The notes: generated from the sequence alone by a model not told the origin. A stretch of DNA of 64,000 nucleotides from JBBRBB01 sp038206235 (GCA_038206235.1 JBBRBB010000002.1:62001-126000), one strand, 5' to 3'; shown: positions 33,513-42,413, counted from the first letter of the stretch. Numbers and translations are program-made.

Positions 33513-34724
33513 CTACGCCACTGCTTTCTTCACCAGATCTGCTGCCTCACTAAGTAAGATGGCGCTTTGCACTTTTAATCCGCTTTCATCAATGAGTTTT
33601 TTTGCTTCTTCGGCATTGGTGCCCTGCAGCCGAACGATGATGGGTATGTTGATATTGCCGAGTTTATTATATGCTTCTATTACTCCGGCAGCCACCCGGT
33701 CACAGCGAACAATGCCGCCGAAAATGTTGATGAGAATTGCTTTTACATTGGGGTCTTTGAGTATGATTCGAAAACCCGCTTCTACGGTTTGAGCGTTGGC
33801 AGTGCCGCCTACATCGAGAAAGTTTGCAGGCTCACCGCCGCTTAGCTTTATCATGTCCATTGTTGCCATGGCGAGACCGGCACCATTTACCATGCAACCC
33901 ACATTCCCATCAAGCTTCACAAAATTTAAGTTGTACTGACCGGCTTCCACTTCGGTTGGGTCTTCTTCTGATATATCTCTTAAATCAGCAAGGTCGGTGT
34001 GGCGCATCAATGCATTGTCATCAATATTCATTTTGCAGTCAACCGCAATTATTTTATCATCACTTGTTTTAAAGAGCGGATTTATTTCAACCATACTGCA
34101 ATCGAGACCGATATATGCGTTGTATAGATTGGTTACAAACTTCACGCAGCTTTTAAATGCATCGCCTTTAAGCCCAAGATTGAAAGCAATTTTTCTTGCC
34201 TGGAAAGGCTGCAGCATTCCTGAAGGATGAATCCATTCACGGAAAATTTTGTCGGGAGTTTTTTCTGCAACCTCTTCGATATTTACTCCGCCCTCCGTGC
34301 TGTAGATAATTACATTCACGCTTTTTGCACGGTCAAGCAAAATGGAGAGATAAAATTCTTTGGTGAGAGCAGCATCGCCGTAATAAACATCCTGTGCAAT
34401 TAAAATTTTATTTACTTTTTTTCCTGCTTCACCGGTTTGTTTTGTTACCAGAGTGCCGCCAAGAATGTTGCGGGCAATGTGAGTTATCTCCTCTACATTT
34501 TTACCCACAGCAACACCCCGCTGCGATATGCCTTTAATAGTTCCTTTGCCGCGACCGCCTGCATGTATCTGTGCTTTTACAACTGCAAAATTATTTTGGG
34601 TTTGATTTTTTATCTGGCGATACGCTTCTTCCGCGGCTTTTACTGTATCAACGGAAATACCTTCCTGAACGGGAACATTATAATTTTTGATAAGTTGCTT
34701 CGCCTGGTATTCGTGAAGATTCAT
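33513..34724 (-). CDS. sucC: Succinyl-CoA synthetase beta subunit
   Basis: A 403-residue ATP-grasp subunit of the TCA-cycle succinate-CoA ligase. 'MNLHEYQAKQLIKNYNVPVQEG', 'VVKAQIHAGGRGKGTIKG', 'CSMVEINPLF', 'DGNVGCMVNGAGLAMATMD', 'GEPANFLDVGGTA' and 'INIFGGIVRCDRVA' are typical. sucD is not in the window, so the two subunits are encoded apart in this genome. Confidence 0.95.
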   Translation of the reverse strand: MNLHEYQAKQLIKNYNVPVQEGISVDTVKAAEEAYRQIKNQTQNNFAVVKAQIHAGGRGKGTIKGISQRGVAVGKNVEEITHIARNILGGTLVTKQTGEAGKKVNKILIAQDVYYGDAALTKEFYLSILLDRAKSVNVIIYSTEGGVNIEEVAEKTPDKIFREWIHPSGMLQPFQARKIAFNLGLKGDAFKSCVKFVTNLYNAYIGLDCSMVEINPLFKTSDDKIIAVDCKMNIDDNALMRHTDLADLRDISEEDPTEVEAGQYNLNFVKLDGNVGCMVNGAGLAMATMDMIKLSGGEPANFLDVGGTANAQTVEAGFRIILKDPNVKAILINIFGGIVRCDRVAAGVIEAYNKLGNINIPIIVRLQGTNAEEAKKLIDESGLKVQSAILLSEAADLVKKAVA

Positions 34725-34754
34725 AGAGGGTTAATTTTGGGGCGAAGATATAGA

Positions 34755-34794
34755 ACGTTTATCGTTTCTGGTTTCTCGTTTGTGGTAGTTGCTG
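34755..34794. repeat. CGTTTATCGTTTCTGGTTTCTCG word repeat upstream of sucC
   Basis: Short run of the same word type found at 15184-15222 and 63381-63436. Confidence 0.55.
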
Positions 34795-34812
34795 TGTAAG
34801 GCTCTTTAGTGT

Positions 34813-35634
34813 TTACTTATTAGTTCTTTTTGTATTGTTAGTATCTGTAAAAGTTTCTTCATTTAAAACTAAATAGGATTTAATTGCATTAGCTTTATAA
34901 TAATCATCTGCTGAAAGTGAATGTTTAGTTTCAAATAAATTATGAAATTCTAATGCTTTTGAATAATCCTTGATTTGATAGAAAGATGAAATGGCTAATC
35001 TATATAACTCTTCCATATCTAAGTCATGAGCAATAAAATCAGCAAACATTTTAGATGAATTATAATAATCATGTTTAGTATACAGTGCTACAGCCTTAGC
35101 ATATTGCCCGGGAAATCGTTTAAGGTAGAAAAGCTTTTGTAAAATATTACCATCGTTATAGCCAACTTCGCCGGTCACAAGTTTAAGCGGTTTTTTACTT
35201 GGTATTATATTATCAAAAAAATCATAAATAGAAGAACCGAGAAAAAAGATTATTAAGATTTTCAATGTAATATGTAAATCAAATTCAAACACAAGAAAAA
35301 AACCAACTGTAGCAATCATTAATGAGGCGATAGGACCACAGAGCATAAAAATAATTTGTTTATTTATCGAGAAACTTGTGGAAGAAGGAATACAAACCGA
35401 TTTTCCCCCAAAAAAAGGATATTTTAAATACACTTCAACAAGTCCAATTTTAAACTTTATGCTTTTATTGAAATCTCCGTAAGAACCAATGTAAATACTT
35501 GCCTTTTGTTTTGTAAATAAAATAACAGGGATTGCATGTCCTAACTCATGAAATATTACAGTAAAAGGTCGTACTATAATAATACATGAGAAAACTCCTA
35601 AAAAAAATACTATAATAGCGAATGTGTATATCAT
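34813..35634 (-). CDS. M50-type intramembrane metalloprotease-like protein
   Basis: A 273-residue membrane protein. The zinc motif HELGH (His29-His33, in 'VIFHELGHAIPV') sits at the end of the first membrane segment. Further membrane segments are 'IIFMLCGPIASLMIATVGFFLV' and 'ITLKILIIFFLGSSIYDFFDNIIP'. 'EVGYNDGNILQ' resembles the second site-2 protease motif (DG). The C-terminal ~80 residues look like short helical repeats ('DYYNSSKMFADFIAHDLDMEELYRLAISSFYQ'). It is a predicted site-2-type protease without an evident substrate nearby. Confidence 0.75.
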   Translation of the reverse strand: MIYTFAIIVFFLGVFSCIIIVRPFTVIFHELGHAIPVILFTKQKASIYIGSYGDFNKSIKFKIGLVEVYLKYPFFGGKSVCIPSSTSFSINKQIIFMLCGPIASLMIATVGFFLVFEFDLHITLKILIIFFLGSSIYDFFDNIIPSKKPLKLVTGEVGYNDGNILQKLFYLKRFPGQYAKAVALYTKHDYYNSSKMFADFIAHDLDMEELYRLAISSFYQIKDYSKALEFHNLFETKHSLSADDYYKANAIKSYLVLNEETFTDTNNTKRTNK

Positions 35635-35679
35635 TATATAGAAATATCACTTTTCTTTTCCATATTTATTCCTTTGGTG

Positions 35680-35752
35680 AGCCAACTATCAGACTCGAAC
35701 TGACGACCCGCACATTACGAATGTGCTGCTCTACCAACTGAGCTAAGTTGGC
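35680..35752 (-). tRNA. tRNA-Thr (anticodon CGT)
   Basis: The reverse strand folds as a complete cloverleaf. The acceptor stem is GCCAACT/AGTTGGC, the D-arm contains AGCTCAGTTGGTAGAGC, and the anticodon loop TTCGTAA gives CGT (reads ACG). The T-arm has GTTCGAGTC. The discriminator is T and CCA does not directly follow, so CCA is added after transcription. Confidence 0.95.
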
Positions 35753-35874
35753 TTGTGCATCAAATGTATTAAATCTTGCAATTCATTCTTCTTAAATTAT
35801 TATTGCCTGTTGGCTATTGCCTATTGACTTAATGACTATCATTTATATTTGTCTCACACAAAAATAAAATTTAC

Positions 35875-36699
35875 ATGCCCTCACACTCCATGGAACAACT
35901 GAATGAAACCACAGCTTTCATAAAAAATATTTATAGTGAATCGCCTTCTATAGGAGTGGTGCTTGGCAGCGGACTTGGCAATTTCACAGAAGAAATAAAA
36001 ATTGAAAAAGAAATAGAATATGCTGATATCATTCACTTTCCTGTGAGCACTGTAGAAGGTCATGGCGGCAAATTAATATTTGGTGAATTGTATGGAAAGA
36101 AGCTAATAGTAATGGCAGGTCGCTTTCATTATTATGAAGGATATACGCCGCCGCAAGTGGCTTATCCAATTCGTGTGATGAAAATGCTGGGTGTTGAAAC
36201 ATTGCTTATATCGAATGCTGCAGGTGGCGTGGGAGAAGGGTTAAAGGTTGGTGACCTGATGATTATTAAAGACCACATAAGCTTTTTTACAGTGAATCCA
36301 TTGCTTGGAAAAAATGAAGATGAATTAGGCTCAAGATTTCCTGACATGAGCGAACCTTACAATAAAGAATTAATTGCAAAAGCAAAACGAATAGGAGAGA
36401 AGTTAGGTTATGAATTGAAAGAAGGAGTTTATACAGGAGTTACCGGGCCTACTTTTGAAACCCGTGCGGAATACAAATTAATAAAAGCGTTTGGTGGCGA
36501 TGCAGTAGGCATGAGCACTGTGCAGGAAGTAATAACCGCAGTGCATGCAGGCATGAAAGTTTTTGCTATGAGCGTAATTGCTGATATTGGAATAAGAGAT
36601 GAAGAAAATAAAATTACTCATGCAGAAGTATTGCAGGCAGCGAAAGAAGCGGAGCCGAAGTTGAGTAAACTTTTTAAAGAAATGGTTGGAGCAATATAA
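35875..36699 (+). CDS. Purine nucleoside phosphorylase (trimeric type)
   Basis: A 274-residue phosphorylase of purine ribonucleosides. 'SIGVVLGSGLGNFTEEI' binds phosphate. 'VEGHGGKLIFGELYGKKLIVMAGRFHYYEGY', 'LLISNAAGGVGEGLKVGDLMIIKDHISF', 'GVYTGVTGPTFETRAEY' and 'GMSTVQEVITAVHAGMKVFAMSVI' are the classical PNP-I signatures. The start at 35875 is usual; an ATG at 35890 is a possible alternative. It is a salvage enzyme, standing alone. Confidence 0.94.
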   Translation: MPSHSMEQLNETTAFIKNIYSESPSIGVVLGSGLGNFTEEIKIEKEIEYADIIHFPVSTVEGHGGKLIFGELYGKKLIVMAGRFHYYEGYTPPQVAYPIRVMKMLGVETLLISNAAGGVGEGLKVGDLMIIKDHISFFTVNPLLGKNEDELGSRFPDMSEPYNKELIAKAKRIGEKLGYELKEGVYTGVTGPTFETRAEYKLIKAFGGDAVGMSTVQEVITAVHAGMKVFAMSVIADIGIRDEENKITHAEVLQAAKEAEPKLSKLFKEMVGAI

Positions 36700-36701
36700 A
36701 A

Positions 36702-36935
36702 GTCGGTAAGTCAATAAAGTCGGTAAGTCAATAAAGTAAATAAGTAAATAAAGTTCAATAAAGTCAACAAACAATAAGTCACAGAGTGAATCAAAATCAA
36801 TAGTCATTGCATAACGAATTCCTAATTCCCAATTCCTAATTCCTTGTAAGAGTTATTGCACAACGAATTCCCAATTCCTTCTAAGTGTCATTGCATAACG
36901 AATTCCTAATTCCCAATTCCTAATTCCCAATTCCT
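36702..36935. repeat. Array of AAGTCGGTAAGTCAATA and CATTGCATAACGAATTCCTAATTCCC words
   Basis: The first ~75 bp iterate AAGTCGGTAAGTCAATA. Next come three copies of a longer unit, (CATTGCATAACGAATTCC)(TAATTCCCAATTCC)n, at about 36804-36843, 36855-36882 and 36889-36935. The AATTCCC word also occurs at 15271-15300. Spacers are not unique and there is no dyad per unit, so it is not a CRISPR array. Confidence 0.8.
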
Positions 36936-36952
36936 CTTTACTTTGCATCATC

Positions 36953-38977
36953 GTGAAGGCAACAACTGTAAACTTCTTTGCAATATTATTTTTTAGTGTA
37001 ATTGCGGCTTCTGTTTCTGCACAAGAAAAGGAGCTTCCCGGCAATTTAAATAAGCCGCCTGTTGCTTATGATAATTTGGGTCGCCCCATTAAAAGAGATA
37101 CCACGAATCAAACACTGCAACACCGCAATCCGCTTGAAGATTCAATTACTATTGTTTATCATTTTTTTGATTCCACCCGGATTCATACGATTGATTCATC
37201 TATCAGTGATTTTTATACCCGCTTTCCAATTCCTTATTATTATGTTGATATTGGAAACCTTGGTAATGCAGCACATTCCATCATTTTTAATCCCATAGTA
37301 CAGCCCGGCTTCGATGCAGGCTTTCATGCGTATGATGTGTATCGTTTAAAAATTACGGATACACGTTTTTATCAAACCACGAGACCTTATACAGAAACTG
37401 CTTATTTGCTTGGCAGCAGGGGAGAGCAAATGATTGATTTGTTCCATACACAAAACCGCAAAAGCAATTTCAATTTCACGTTTGATTTTCGTGTGATTAA
37501 TTCTCCCGGTGCTTTTAAAAATCAAAATACCAATCACAATAATCTGCGCATCAATACAGCGTTTCAAAGCAACAACAAGCGATACACGAATTATTTTATT
37601 TTCATCAACAATAAAATAGAATCGTCTGAAAACGGTGGTGTGCAACGCGATGCAAAGCTCGACAGTCTTTCGCTCAACAACCCTTTTGAAGCAGAAACAA
37701 GATTGGGAACATCAACCTTCAATTATCGAAACATTTTTTCTTCGCAGGTAAATACGGGCACAGCGTATAAAGAATCTGTTTTTTTAATGGAACACTCTTA
37801 CGATTTCGGACAAAAAGATTCACTTGTAAAAGATACCATTACCTACAAATTATTTTATCCCCGCTTTCGCTTTCAGCATACGATACAATATTCCAAAAAC
37901 CAATATCTGTTTGAAGATTTTTTTCCGGTATATAATGATTACTACAACTACCTGAAATATGTTTTGGTAAGTGACACAGTAATGTTTAAAGACGAGTGGC
38001 AAAGCCTGATTAATGAGTTCAGCATAATTTCCTTTCCTGAAAAAAATAATCTCAACCAGTTTCTAAAAGCCGGTGTAGGATATGAAATAATTAAAGGAAG
38101 CTTTTCTTATTACACTAAAGATTTTCATAACCTGTATATCAATGGTGAATACCGCAACAGAACACGCAACCAGCTATGGGATGTTGCAGCAAGCGGAAAG
38201 CTTTATTTAACGGGAGATTACACAGGCGATTATGCCGCATACATAAGTCTTAAACGTTCTCTCAAAAAAAATATCGGCTCTCTTGAGTTGGGTTTTCAAA
38301 ATGTAAACCGCACTCCTTCATTTATTTCAGTTGACAGCATTTCTTCTTTTCCTGTATTGCCTCACGGGGATTTTAAGAAAGAAAACATGGCAAGATTTTT
38401 TGCAAATGTTGATGTGCCGCCTTTAAATCTCCAGTTAATGGGAGAATACTATCTCATCACGAATTATGTTTATTTCAATGGGCTTTACAGCACGAAGCAG
38501 GAATCAACTCTTTTCAACATTATACATGCAGCAGCCCAAAAAAAATTCACAGTTGCCAAGCACCTGAATCTTTATACAGAATTACATCTGCAACAAATAA
38601 CAGCCAATGCGCCGGTGCATCTTCCCTTCATCTTTACCCGCAACCGTTTTGCGTACGAAGGAAACTTTTTTAAAAACTTATTTTTATCAACTGGCATCGA
38701 AATAAAATATTACACACCTTATAAAGCAGATGATTATTCTCCGCTGAACGGACAGTTTTTTGTGCAGGATACCGCAACTATTTCTATTCGTCCCAACGTA
38801 AATCTTTTCCTCAACATAAGAATTAAAAGCTTTAAAGGATTTATACGGCTTGAAAACATCAATTCCGTAAACCCTGCAGACGGCTTCGCTTTTACCCATT
38901 ACGATTTTATTGCACCGCATTACGCAAGCCGTGCCCTATGGGTGCGCCTTGGCATTTGGTGGAACTTCGTAAATTAA
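36953..38977 (+). CDS. Putative porin (outer-membrane beta-barrel)
   Basis: A 674-residue exported protein with a GTG start and signal peptide ('MKATTVNFFAILFFSVIAASVSAQ'). The N-terminal motif region 'DNLGRPIKRDTTNQTLQHRNPLEDSITIVYHFFDS' is followed by many amphipathic strands rich in Tyr/Phe/Asn ('NRKSNFNFTFDFRVINSPG', 'NGEYRNRTRNQLWDVAASG'). It ends in aromatic strand residues ('WVRLGIWWNFVN'), as for outer-membrane barrels. It matches the Bacteroidota 'putative porin' family. The transported substrate is unknown. No in-frame ATG near the signal peptide competes with the GTG. Confidence 0.8.
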   Translation: MKATTVNFFAILFFSVIAASVSAQEKELPGNLNKPPVAYDNLGRPIKRDTTNQTLQHRNPLEDSITIVYHFFDSTRIHTIDSSISDFYTRFPIPYYYVDIGNLGNAAHSIIFNPIVQPGFDAGFHAYDVYRLKITDTRFYQTTRPYTETAYLLGSRGEQMIDLFHTQNRKSNFNFTFDFRVINSPGAFKNQNTNHNNLRINTAFQSNNKRYTNYFIFINNKIESSENGGVQRDAKLDSLSLNNPFEAETRLGTSTFNYRNIFSSQVNTGTAYKESVFLMEHSYDFGQKDSLVKDTITYKLFYPRFRFQHTIQYSKNQYLFEDFFPVYNDYYNYLKYVLVSDTVMFKDEWQSLINEFSIISFPEKNNLNQFLKAGVGYEIIKGSFSYYTKDFHNLYINGEYRNRTRNQLWDVAASGKLYLTGDYTGDYAAYISLKRSLKKNIGSLELGFQNVNRTPSFISVDSISSFPVLPHGDFKKENMARFFANVDVPPLNLQLMGEYYLITNYVYFNGLYSTKQESTLFNIIHAAAQKKFTVAKHLNLYTELHLQQITANAPVHLPFIFTRNRFAYEGNFFKNLFLSTGIEIKYYTPYKADDYSPLNGQFFVQDTATISIRPNVNLFLNIRIKSFKGFIRLENINSVNPADGFAFTHYDFIAPHYASRALWVRLGIWWNFVN

Positions 38978-39018
38978 TCTTAACAAAAAAAATGCGATAA
39001 GAGTCTGCTATTCTAAAT

Positions 39019-39026
39019 TATCTTTG
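39019..39026 (+). promoter_or_regulatory. Candidate -7 box at the head of the copper island
   Basis: TATCTTTG matches TAnnTTTG and lies 8 bp before the ATG at 39034, implying a very short leader. The -33 partner is not evident. Confidence 0.3.
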
Positions 39027-39033
39027 CTAAGCA

Positions 39034-39420
39034 ATGAATAGAGTTGTCGCTTTTATATTAGCCGTTTTATATCTCGTGTTCTCTGCGGGCATTACACTTG
39101 ACCTGCACTATTGCATGGGAAAAATTGCTGCTGTAAAAATTGAAACTCCTTCCGGTAAAGACACACATTTAACCTGCAGCGTAAAGCCAAAAAAAGATTG
39201 CTGCAAAGATGAATTAAAGGTTTTAAAAATAAACGATGCGCATAAAACCGTAGCATCAGATTATCATTTCCGGGTTCCCGTTGAGCAAATTTCGCAGGCA
39301 ACTTTTTATTCATCCTTTTTTTCTGAAACACTTCAGGCTGCAATAGCAAATAAAGCAAATGCGCCGCCGCTTCTATCTTCTCCCAATATTTTTCTTAAGA
39401 ATTGCGTTTTCAGAATTTGA
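39034..39420 (+). CDS. HYC_CC_PP family protein, copy 1
   Basis: A 128-residue exported protein. The N-terminal hydrophobic segment ('VVAFILAVLYLVFSAGITL') is followed by 'DLHYCMGKI', then 'KPKKDCCKDELKVLKI', then near the end 'NAPPLLSSPNIF'. These HYC, CC and PP elements name this small Bacteroidota family, which is often found next to metal-efflux genes. Its position at the start of the copper island supports a metal-related role, which is inferred. A paralogue lies at 41703-42089. Confidence 0.85.
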   Translation: MNRVVAFILAVLYLVFSAGITLDLHYCMGKIAAVKIETPSGKDTHLTCSVKPKKDCCKDELKVLKINDAHKTVASDYHFRVPVEQISQATFYSSFFSETLQAAIANKANAPPLLSSPNIFLKNCVFRI

Positions 39421-39627
39421 TACCTCTCAAAAAGTTCAAATGTTTTTTATTTTGGTAACCGGCATTTGAATTACTATTATGCATTCTTGCGTCGCATCCT
39501 TGTACTGCAATGCAAATAGCAACTGTGGTTTGCGGATGCAACACTGCGGTCAGACAGCTTAAAGCCGTCACACCGTTAAAGCACGCTTTTAAAATTAAAA
39601 TTTCATTCAATCATTCAAATCATAATT
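39421..39627. repeat. Spacer with a TTGCGTCGCA word and REP-like palindrome copy 3
   Basis: TTGCGTCGCATCCTTGTACTG at 39487-39507 recurs in the cusA gap (43794-43816) and partly in the second adaptor gene (48468-48489). A degenerate REP-like palindrome (CGGTCAGACAGC...GCCGTCACACCG) is at 39547-39575. Confidence 0.65.
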
Positions 39628-40131
39628 ATGAAAACGCAAAATATAATGCTCTCGATAGCATTCTCCTTTCTTTCTGTATGTGCCATTGCACAAACAAAAA
39701 CAGATACCATTAAAGTTTACGGCAACTGCGAAATCTGTAAAGGCAAAATTGAAAAAGCAGCTAGAGCAGCAGGTGCAGAAACTGCAAACTGGAACGATGA
39801 AACTAAAATGCTCACAGTAAGCTACAATGAAGTAACTGCAAGCAACATGAACATTCAAAAGCAAATTGCATCTGCCGGTTATGATACGCAGGATGTAAAA
39901 GCTTTTGATGATGCATATAATAAATTACCTGAATGCTGCCAGTACGAAAGAGCAAATGGCAATGATGAATCATCGATGAATATGCAACACGATAACATGT
40001 CTTGCTGTGCAAACATGAGCATGGAAAAATGCACAAAAGACGGATGCTGCAAGGCAGACATCAGTTGCTGCACAAATCATGAAGCAGGAAAAGATTGCTG
40101 TGCAAATGGCAAATGCAGCGGTAGCAAATAA
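39628..40131 (+). CDS. Secreted HMA-domain protein with a tail of cysteine pairs
   Basis: A 167-residue protein: signal peptide ('MKTQNIMLSIAFSFLSVCAIAQ'), an HMA-like domain with 'VYGNCEICKGKIEKAARAAGA' (CxxC metal motif) to about residue 90, then a 70-residue tail. The tail holds five CC pairs and two single cysteines ('PECCQ', 'MSCCAN', 'GCCKAD', 'SCCTN', 'DCCANGKCSG') among Met and His residues. That composition resembles metallothionein-like metal binding. It is predicted to be periplasmic or secreted and may buffer copper for the efflux system that follows. Confidence 0.82.
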   Translation: MKTQNIMLSIAFSFLSVCAIAQTKTDTIKVYGNCEICKGKIEKAARAAGAETANWNDETKMLTVSYNEVTASNMNIQKQIASAGYDTQDVKAFDDAYNKLPECCQYERANGNDESSMNMQHDNMSCCANMSMEKCTKDGCCKADISCCTNHEAGKDCCANGKCSGSK

Positions 40132-40154
40132 TTCATACCTAAAAATTAATTTGT

Positions 40155-40697
40155 ATGAAAAAGATAATTGTCATTATAGCAATGCTTGCACTTGCATTTA
40201 ATGTTCAGGCACAATTTTCAAAAGCCAATCTTGTAGCTGGCGGACTTACCTGCTCCATGTGTTCGAAGGCAATTTATAAGGCGTTAACAAAAGTGAGTTT
40301 TGTGGAAACGGTAAAGGCGAATATTAAAGAATCGAGCTATACCATTGTGTTTAAAAAAGACGCGGCTGTTAGTCTCGATGAAGTACGCAAAGCCGTTGTG
40401 GATGCAGGATTTCATGTAGCAAAATTGCAGGTGGTTGCAGACATCGCCAATGTGGAAGTGAAAAATGATTCACATATAAAAGTCGGTTCACAAAACCTTC
40501 ATCTGCTGGATATACAGCCACGGGCACTCAATGGTGAAGTTGTTTTCACTCTGGTAGATAAAGGCTTCGTTTCTGATAAAGATTACCGCAAGTATTCCGG
40601 CTATACAACAATGAAATGTTACAGCACAGGCTTTATGGCAAGTTGCTGCAATAAAGATGCAGTAACCGGTGAACGTATTTATCATGTAACATTATAA
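40155..40697 (+). CDS. Secreted HMA-like protein
   Basis: A 180-residue exported protein (signal 'MKKIIVIIAMLALAFNVQAQ'). An HMA-like domain has 'VAGGLTCSMCSKAIYKALTKV' (CxxC) at about 28-48 and runs to 'AGFHVAKLQV'. The remaining ~80 residues are of unknown type ('LHLLDIQPRALNGEVVFTLVDKGFV') and end with 'ASCCNKDAVTGERIYHVTL'. It follows the Cys-rich protein by 23 bp and is probably cotranscribed. A periplasmic copper-binding role is inferred. Confidence 0.75.
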   Translation: MKKIIVIIAMLALAFNVQAQFSKANLVAGGLTCSMCSKAIYKALTKVSFVETVKANIKESSYTIVFKKDAAVSLDEVRKAVVDAGFHVAKLQVVADIANVEVKNDSHIKVGSQNLHLLDIQPRALNGEVVFTLVDKGFVSDKDYRKYSGYTTMKCYSTGFMASCCNKDAVTGERIYHVTL

Positions 40698-40710
40698 AAT
40701 TTAAAAAAGT

Positions 40711-40740
40711 TGGGGCGCCGCAGGCGCCCCAATAATTTTT
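40711..40740. terminator. Strong GGGGCGCC/GGCGCCCC hairpin
   Basis: TTGGGGCGCC-GCA-GGCGCCCCAA followed by TAATTTTT, only 3 bp before the next start codon. It could end the upstream transcript or attenuate the downstream gene. It might also be a mobile palindrome. Confidence 0.6.
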
Positions 40741-40743
40741 CTC

Positions 40744-41553
40744 ATGAAGAAATTCTTGCTCATACTTGTAGTCGTCTTTAATTATGCTCTGGTTCACGCT
40801 CAGGAATTATTTGTGTTTACTGAGCCCGCCAGCAACATGCCCAAAGGCTCGTTGGGCCTGCGTATTACCAGCACAGTAATGAAAGAGAAACTTGAGAATG
40901 CATATAATCTTCATTTGCTTCCTGAGCTAATGTGGGGTGTAAATAAAAATCTCATGCTGCATGCAGAAGGCTTTATAAGTAACAGAAGCAAAAGCATGAG
41001 TGCAGAAGGGTTTGGCGTTTATGCCAAATACCGTTTTCTCAGCAATGACAAAGTGCATAGCCATTTTAGAATGGCAGCGTATGGAAGAGTGAGTTATAAC
41101 AATAGTGATATACACCAGGAAGAAATTGAAATTAACGGACACAATTCAGGTTATGAAACGGGCGTTGTTGCAACACAACTATTAAACAAAGTTGCTTTGT
41201 CATCTTCTGCTGGTTTTGAAAAAGCACTGGATAATCATAACTATAAATTTCCATCGCAACAATCAAGCAGTGCAATTGATTATACTTTTTCTGTTGGCAA
41301 ATTAATGCTGCCAAAAAATTATACTGATTACAAGCAAACCAATGTAAACCTGATGACAGAATTTTTAGGTCAAACATTAGCAGGCAATGGAAAATCTTAT
41401 CTTGATGCAACTGCTTCGGTGCAATTAATATTCAACAGCCAGGCAAGGTTTGATGTTGGTTATCGTCAGCAATTGTACAGCTCTATGTACCGCTCTGCAT
41501 CCAACGGATTTTTAATACGGTTTGAATATTTGTTTTTTAATGCTGTTAAGTAA
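40744..41553 (+). CDS. Outer-membrane beta-barrel-like protein of the copper island
   Basis: A 269-residue protein with signal peptide ('MKKFLLILVVVFNYALVHAQ'). Its body alternates short strands ('GSLGLRITSTVMKEKL', 'LHAEGFISNRSKSMSAEGFGVYAKYRF', 'ARFDVGYRQQLYSSMYRSASNGFLIRFEYLFF'), ending in an aromatic-rich strand. This is consistent with a small outer-membrane barrel. I do not recognise a specific family. Its position among copper proteins suggests a role in outer-membrane metal passage, as inference only. Confidence 0.6.
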   Translation: MKKFLLILVVVFNYALVHAQELFVFTEPASNMPKGSLGLRITSTVMKEKLENAYNLHLLPELMWGVNKNLMLHAEGFISNRSKSMSAEGFGVYAKYRFLSNDKVHSHFRMAAYGRVSYNNSDIHQEEIEINGHNSGYETGVVATQLLNKVALSSSAGFEKALDNHNYKFPSQQSSSAIDYTFSVGKLMLPKNYTDYKQTNVNLMTEFLGQTLAGNGKSYLDATASVQLIFNSQARFDVGYRQQLYSSMYRSASNGFLIRFEYLFFNAVK

Positions 41554-41562
41554 AAATTTAGT

Positions 41563-41640
41563 ATGAAAAAAATATGTCACATTTTTTCTGAACTGTATGC
41601 AAAGCCATTCTTTGCAAGAAAGAAAGATTGTTGTAAATAA
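41563..41640 (+). CDS. Possible tiny CC-containing peptide
   Basis: A 25-codon frame starts ATG AAA AAA ATA TGT CAC and ends in RKKDCCK before TAA. It lies 9 bp after the barrel gene in the copper island. The Cys-His/Cys-Cys content is suggestive of metal binding, but the frame is too short to be sure it is a gene. Confidence 0.25.
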   Translation: MKKICHIFSELYAKPFFARKKDCCK

Positions 41641-41702
41641 AAAGTTAGACTGTAGCTGTACTACATTACGCTTTATTCTAATTCCGTAATATTGTACTGA
41701 AA

Positions 41703-42089
41703 ATGAAAAAACTTACGCTCATATTAGTAACACTTGTTTACACACTATCCACTTTAGGGATGGATGTAAGCCGGTTTTATTGCTGCGGCAAGTTAAAATC
41801 TGAAACCTTTTCTTTCTTTGGCGAAAATCATAAAACCTGCAATAAAGGTTCTGATGATTCAGGGTGTTGCCAAACAACTCATCATTACCTGAAAGTAAAT
41901 GATACGCATATTGCTTCGCAAGTCGTTTTTTCCCCCGAAAAGTTTTTTTCAATCCTTCATACTGATTTTCCTTCAGTTGACCTAACTGCTCCTAAAATAC
42001 CCCTGTCTTTTTTAGCAAATAACATTAATGCGCCGCCATTATTGCAAGGAACCCTCATTTATATATTTATCTGCATTTATAGAATTTAA
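41703..42089 (+). CDS. HYC_CC_PP-like family protein, copy 2
   Basis: A 128-residue exported protein of the same length and layout as the one at 39034. It has an N-terminal hydrophobic segment, 'SRFYCCGKLKSETF', 'DDSGCCQTTHHYLKVNDTH' and, near the end, 'NNINAPPLLQGTLIY'. The HYC element is changed to FYCC. A local duplication with divergence is likely. It immediately precedes the cusA region. Confidence 0.78.
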   Translation: MKKLTLILVTLVYTLSTLGMDVSRFYCCGKLKSETFSFFGENHKTCNKGSDDSGCCQTTHHYLKVNDTHIASQVVFSPEKFFSILHTDFPSVDLTAPKIPLSFLANNINAPPLLQGTLIYIFICIYRI

Positions 42090-42413
42090 TATCCTTCCTC
42101 CTTCTCGTTAATACACGCCATGCGTGTTCATTATTTCTCCTTTTCATAAATAAGGCTATTTCTTAATTATTCTTAAGCATAGGCATTCACAGAAATTGTT
42201 TATGCATTTATATAATTCTAAAAAAAATCAAAATGAAAACGATTAGACTTTTATTCAGCAATAAGCAATATGCAACAAGCAATATGCAATATACAATAAG
42301 CGAGCAGTGGCAATGAGCAATTGCCAATTGCCAATTGCCCTTTGCCGATTGCCTTTTGCCAATTGTTTTCTTGCCAATTGCTTATTGAAAATTGCCAATT
42401 AAAATTTTAAAAC
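42090..42413. repeat. Repeat-rich spacer before the pump gene (GCAATATGCAAT / TTGCCAATTGCC)
   Basis: 324 bp. From 42258 to 42402 it iterates GCAATATGCAACAAGCAATATG and then, in the opposite sense, GCCAATTGCCAATTGCCC. The two senses face one another and can form a long imperfect hairpin. A short frame MKTIRLLFS starting at 42233 runs into the repeat and stops; it may be the stub of a lost gene. Confidence 0.75.

Noticed and set aside
36702..36935. Direct-repeat array that could be taken for a CRISPR
   Set aside because: Units vary in length, have no unique spacers and are made of AATTCCC words found elsewhere. No cas gene is in the window.
42233..42313. Short frame MKTIRLLFS... as a gene
   Set aside because: After nine residues it runs into GCAATATGCAAT repeats and stops. 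It is at most a stub.
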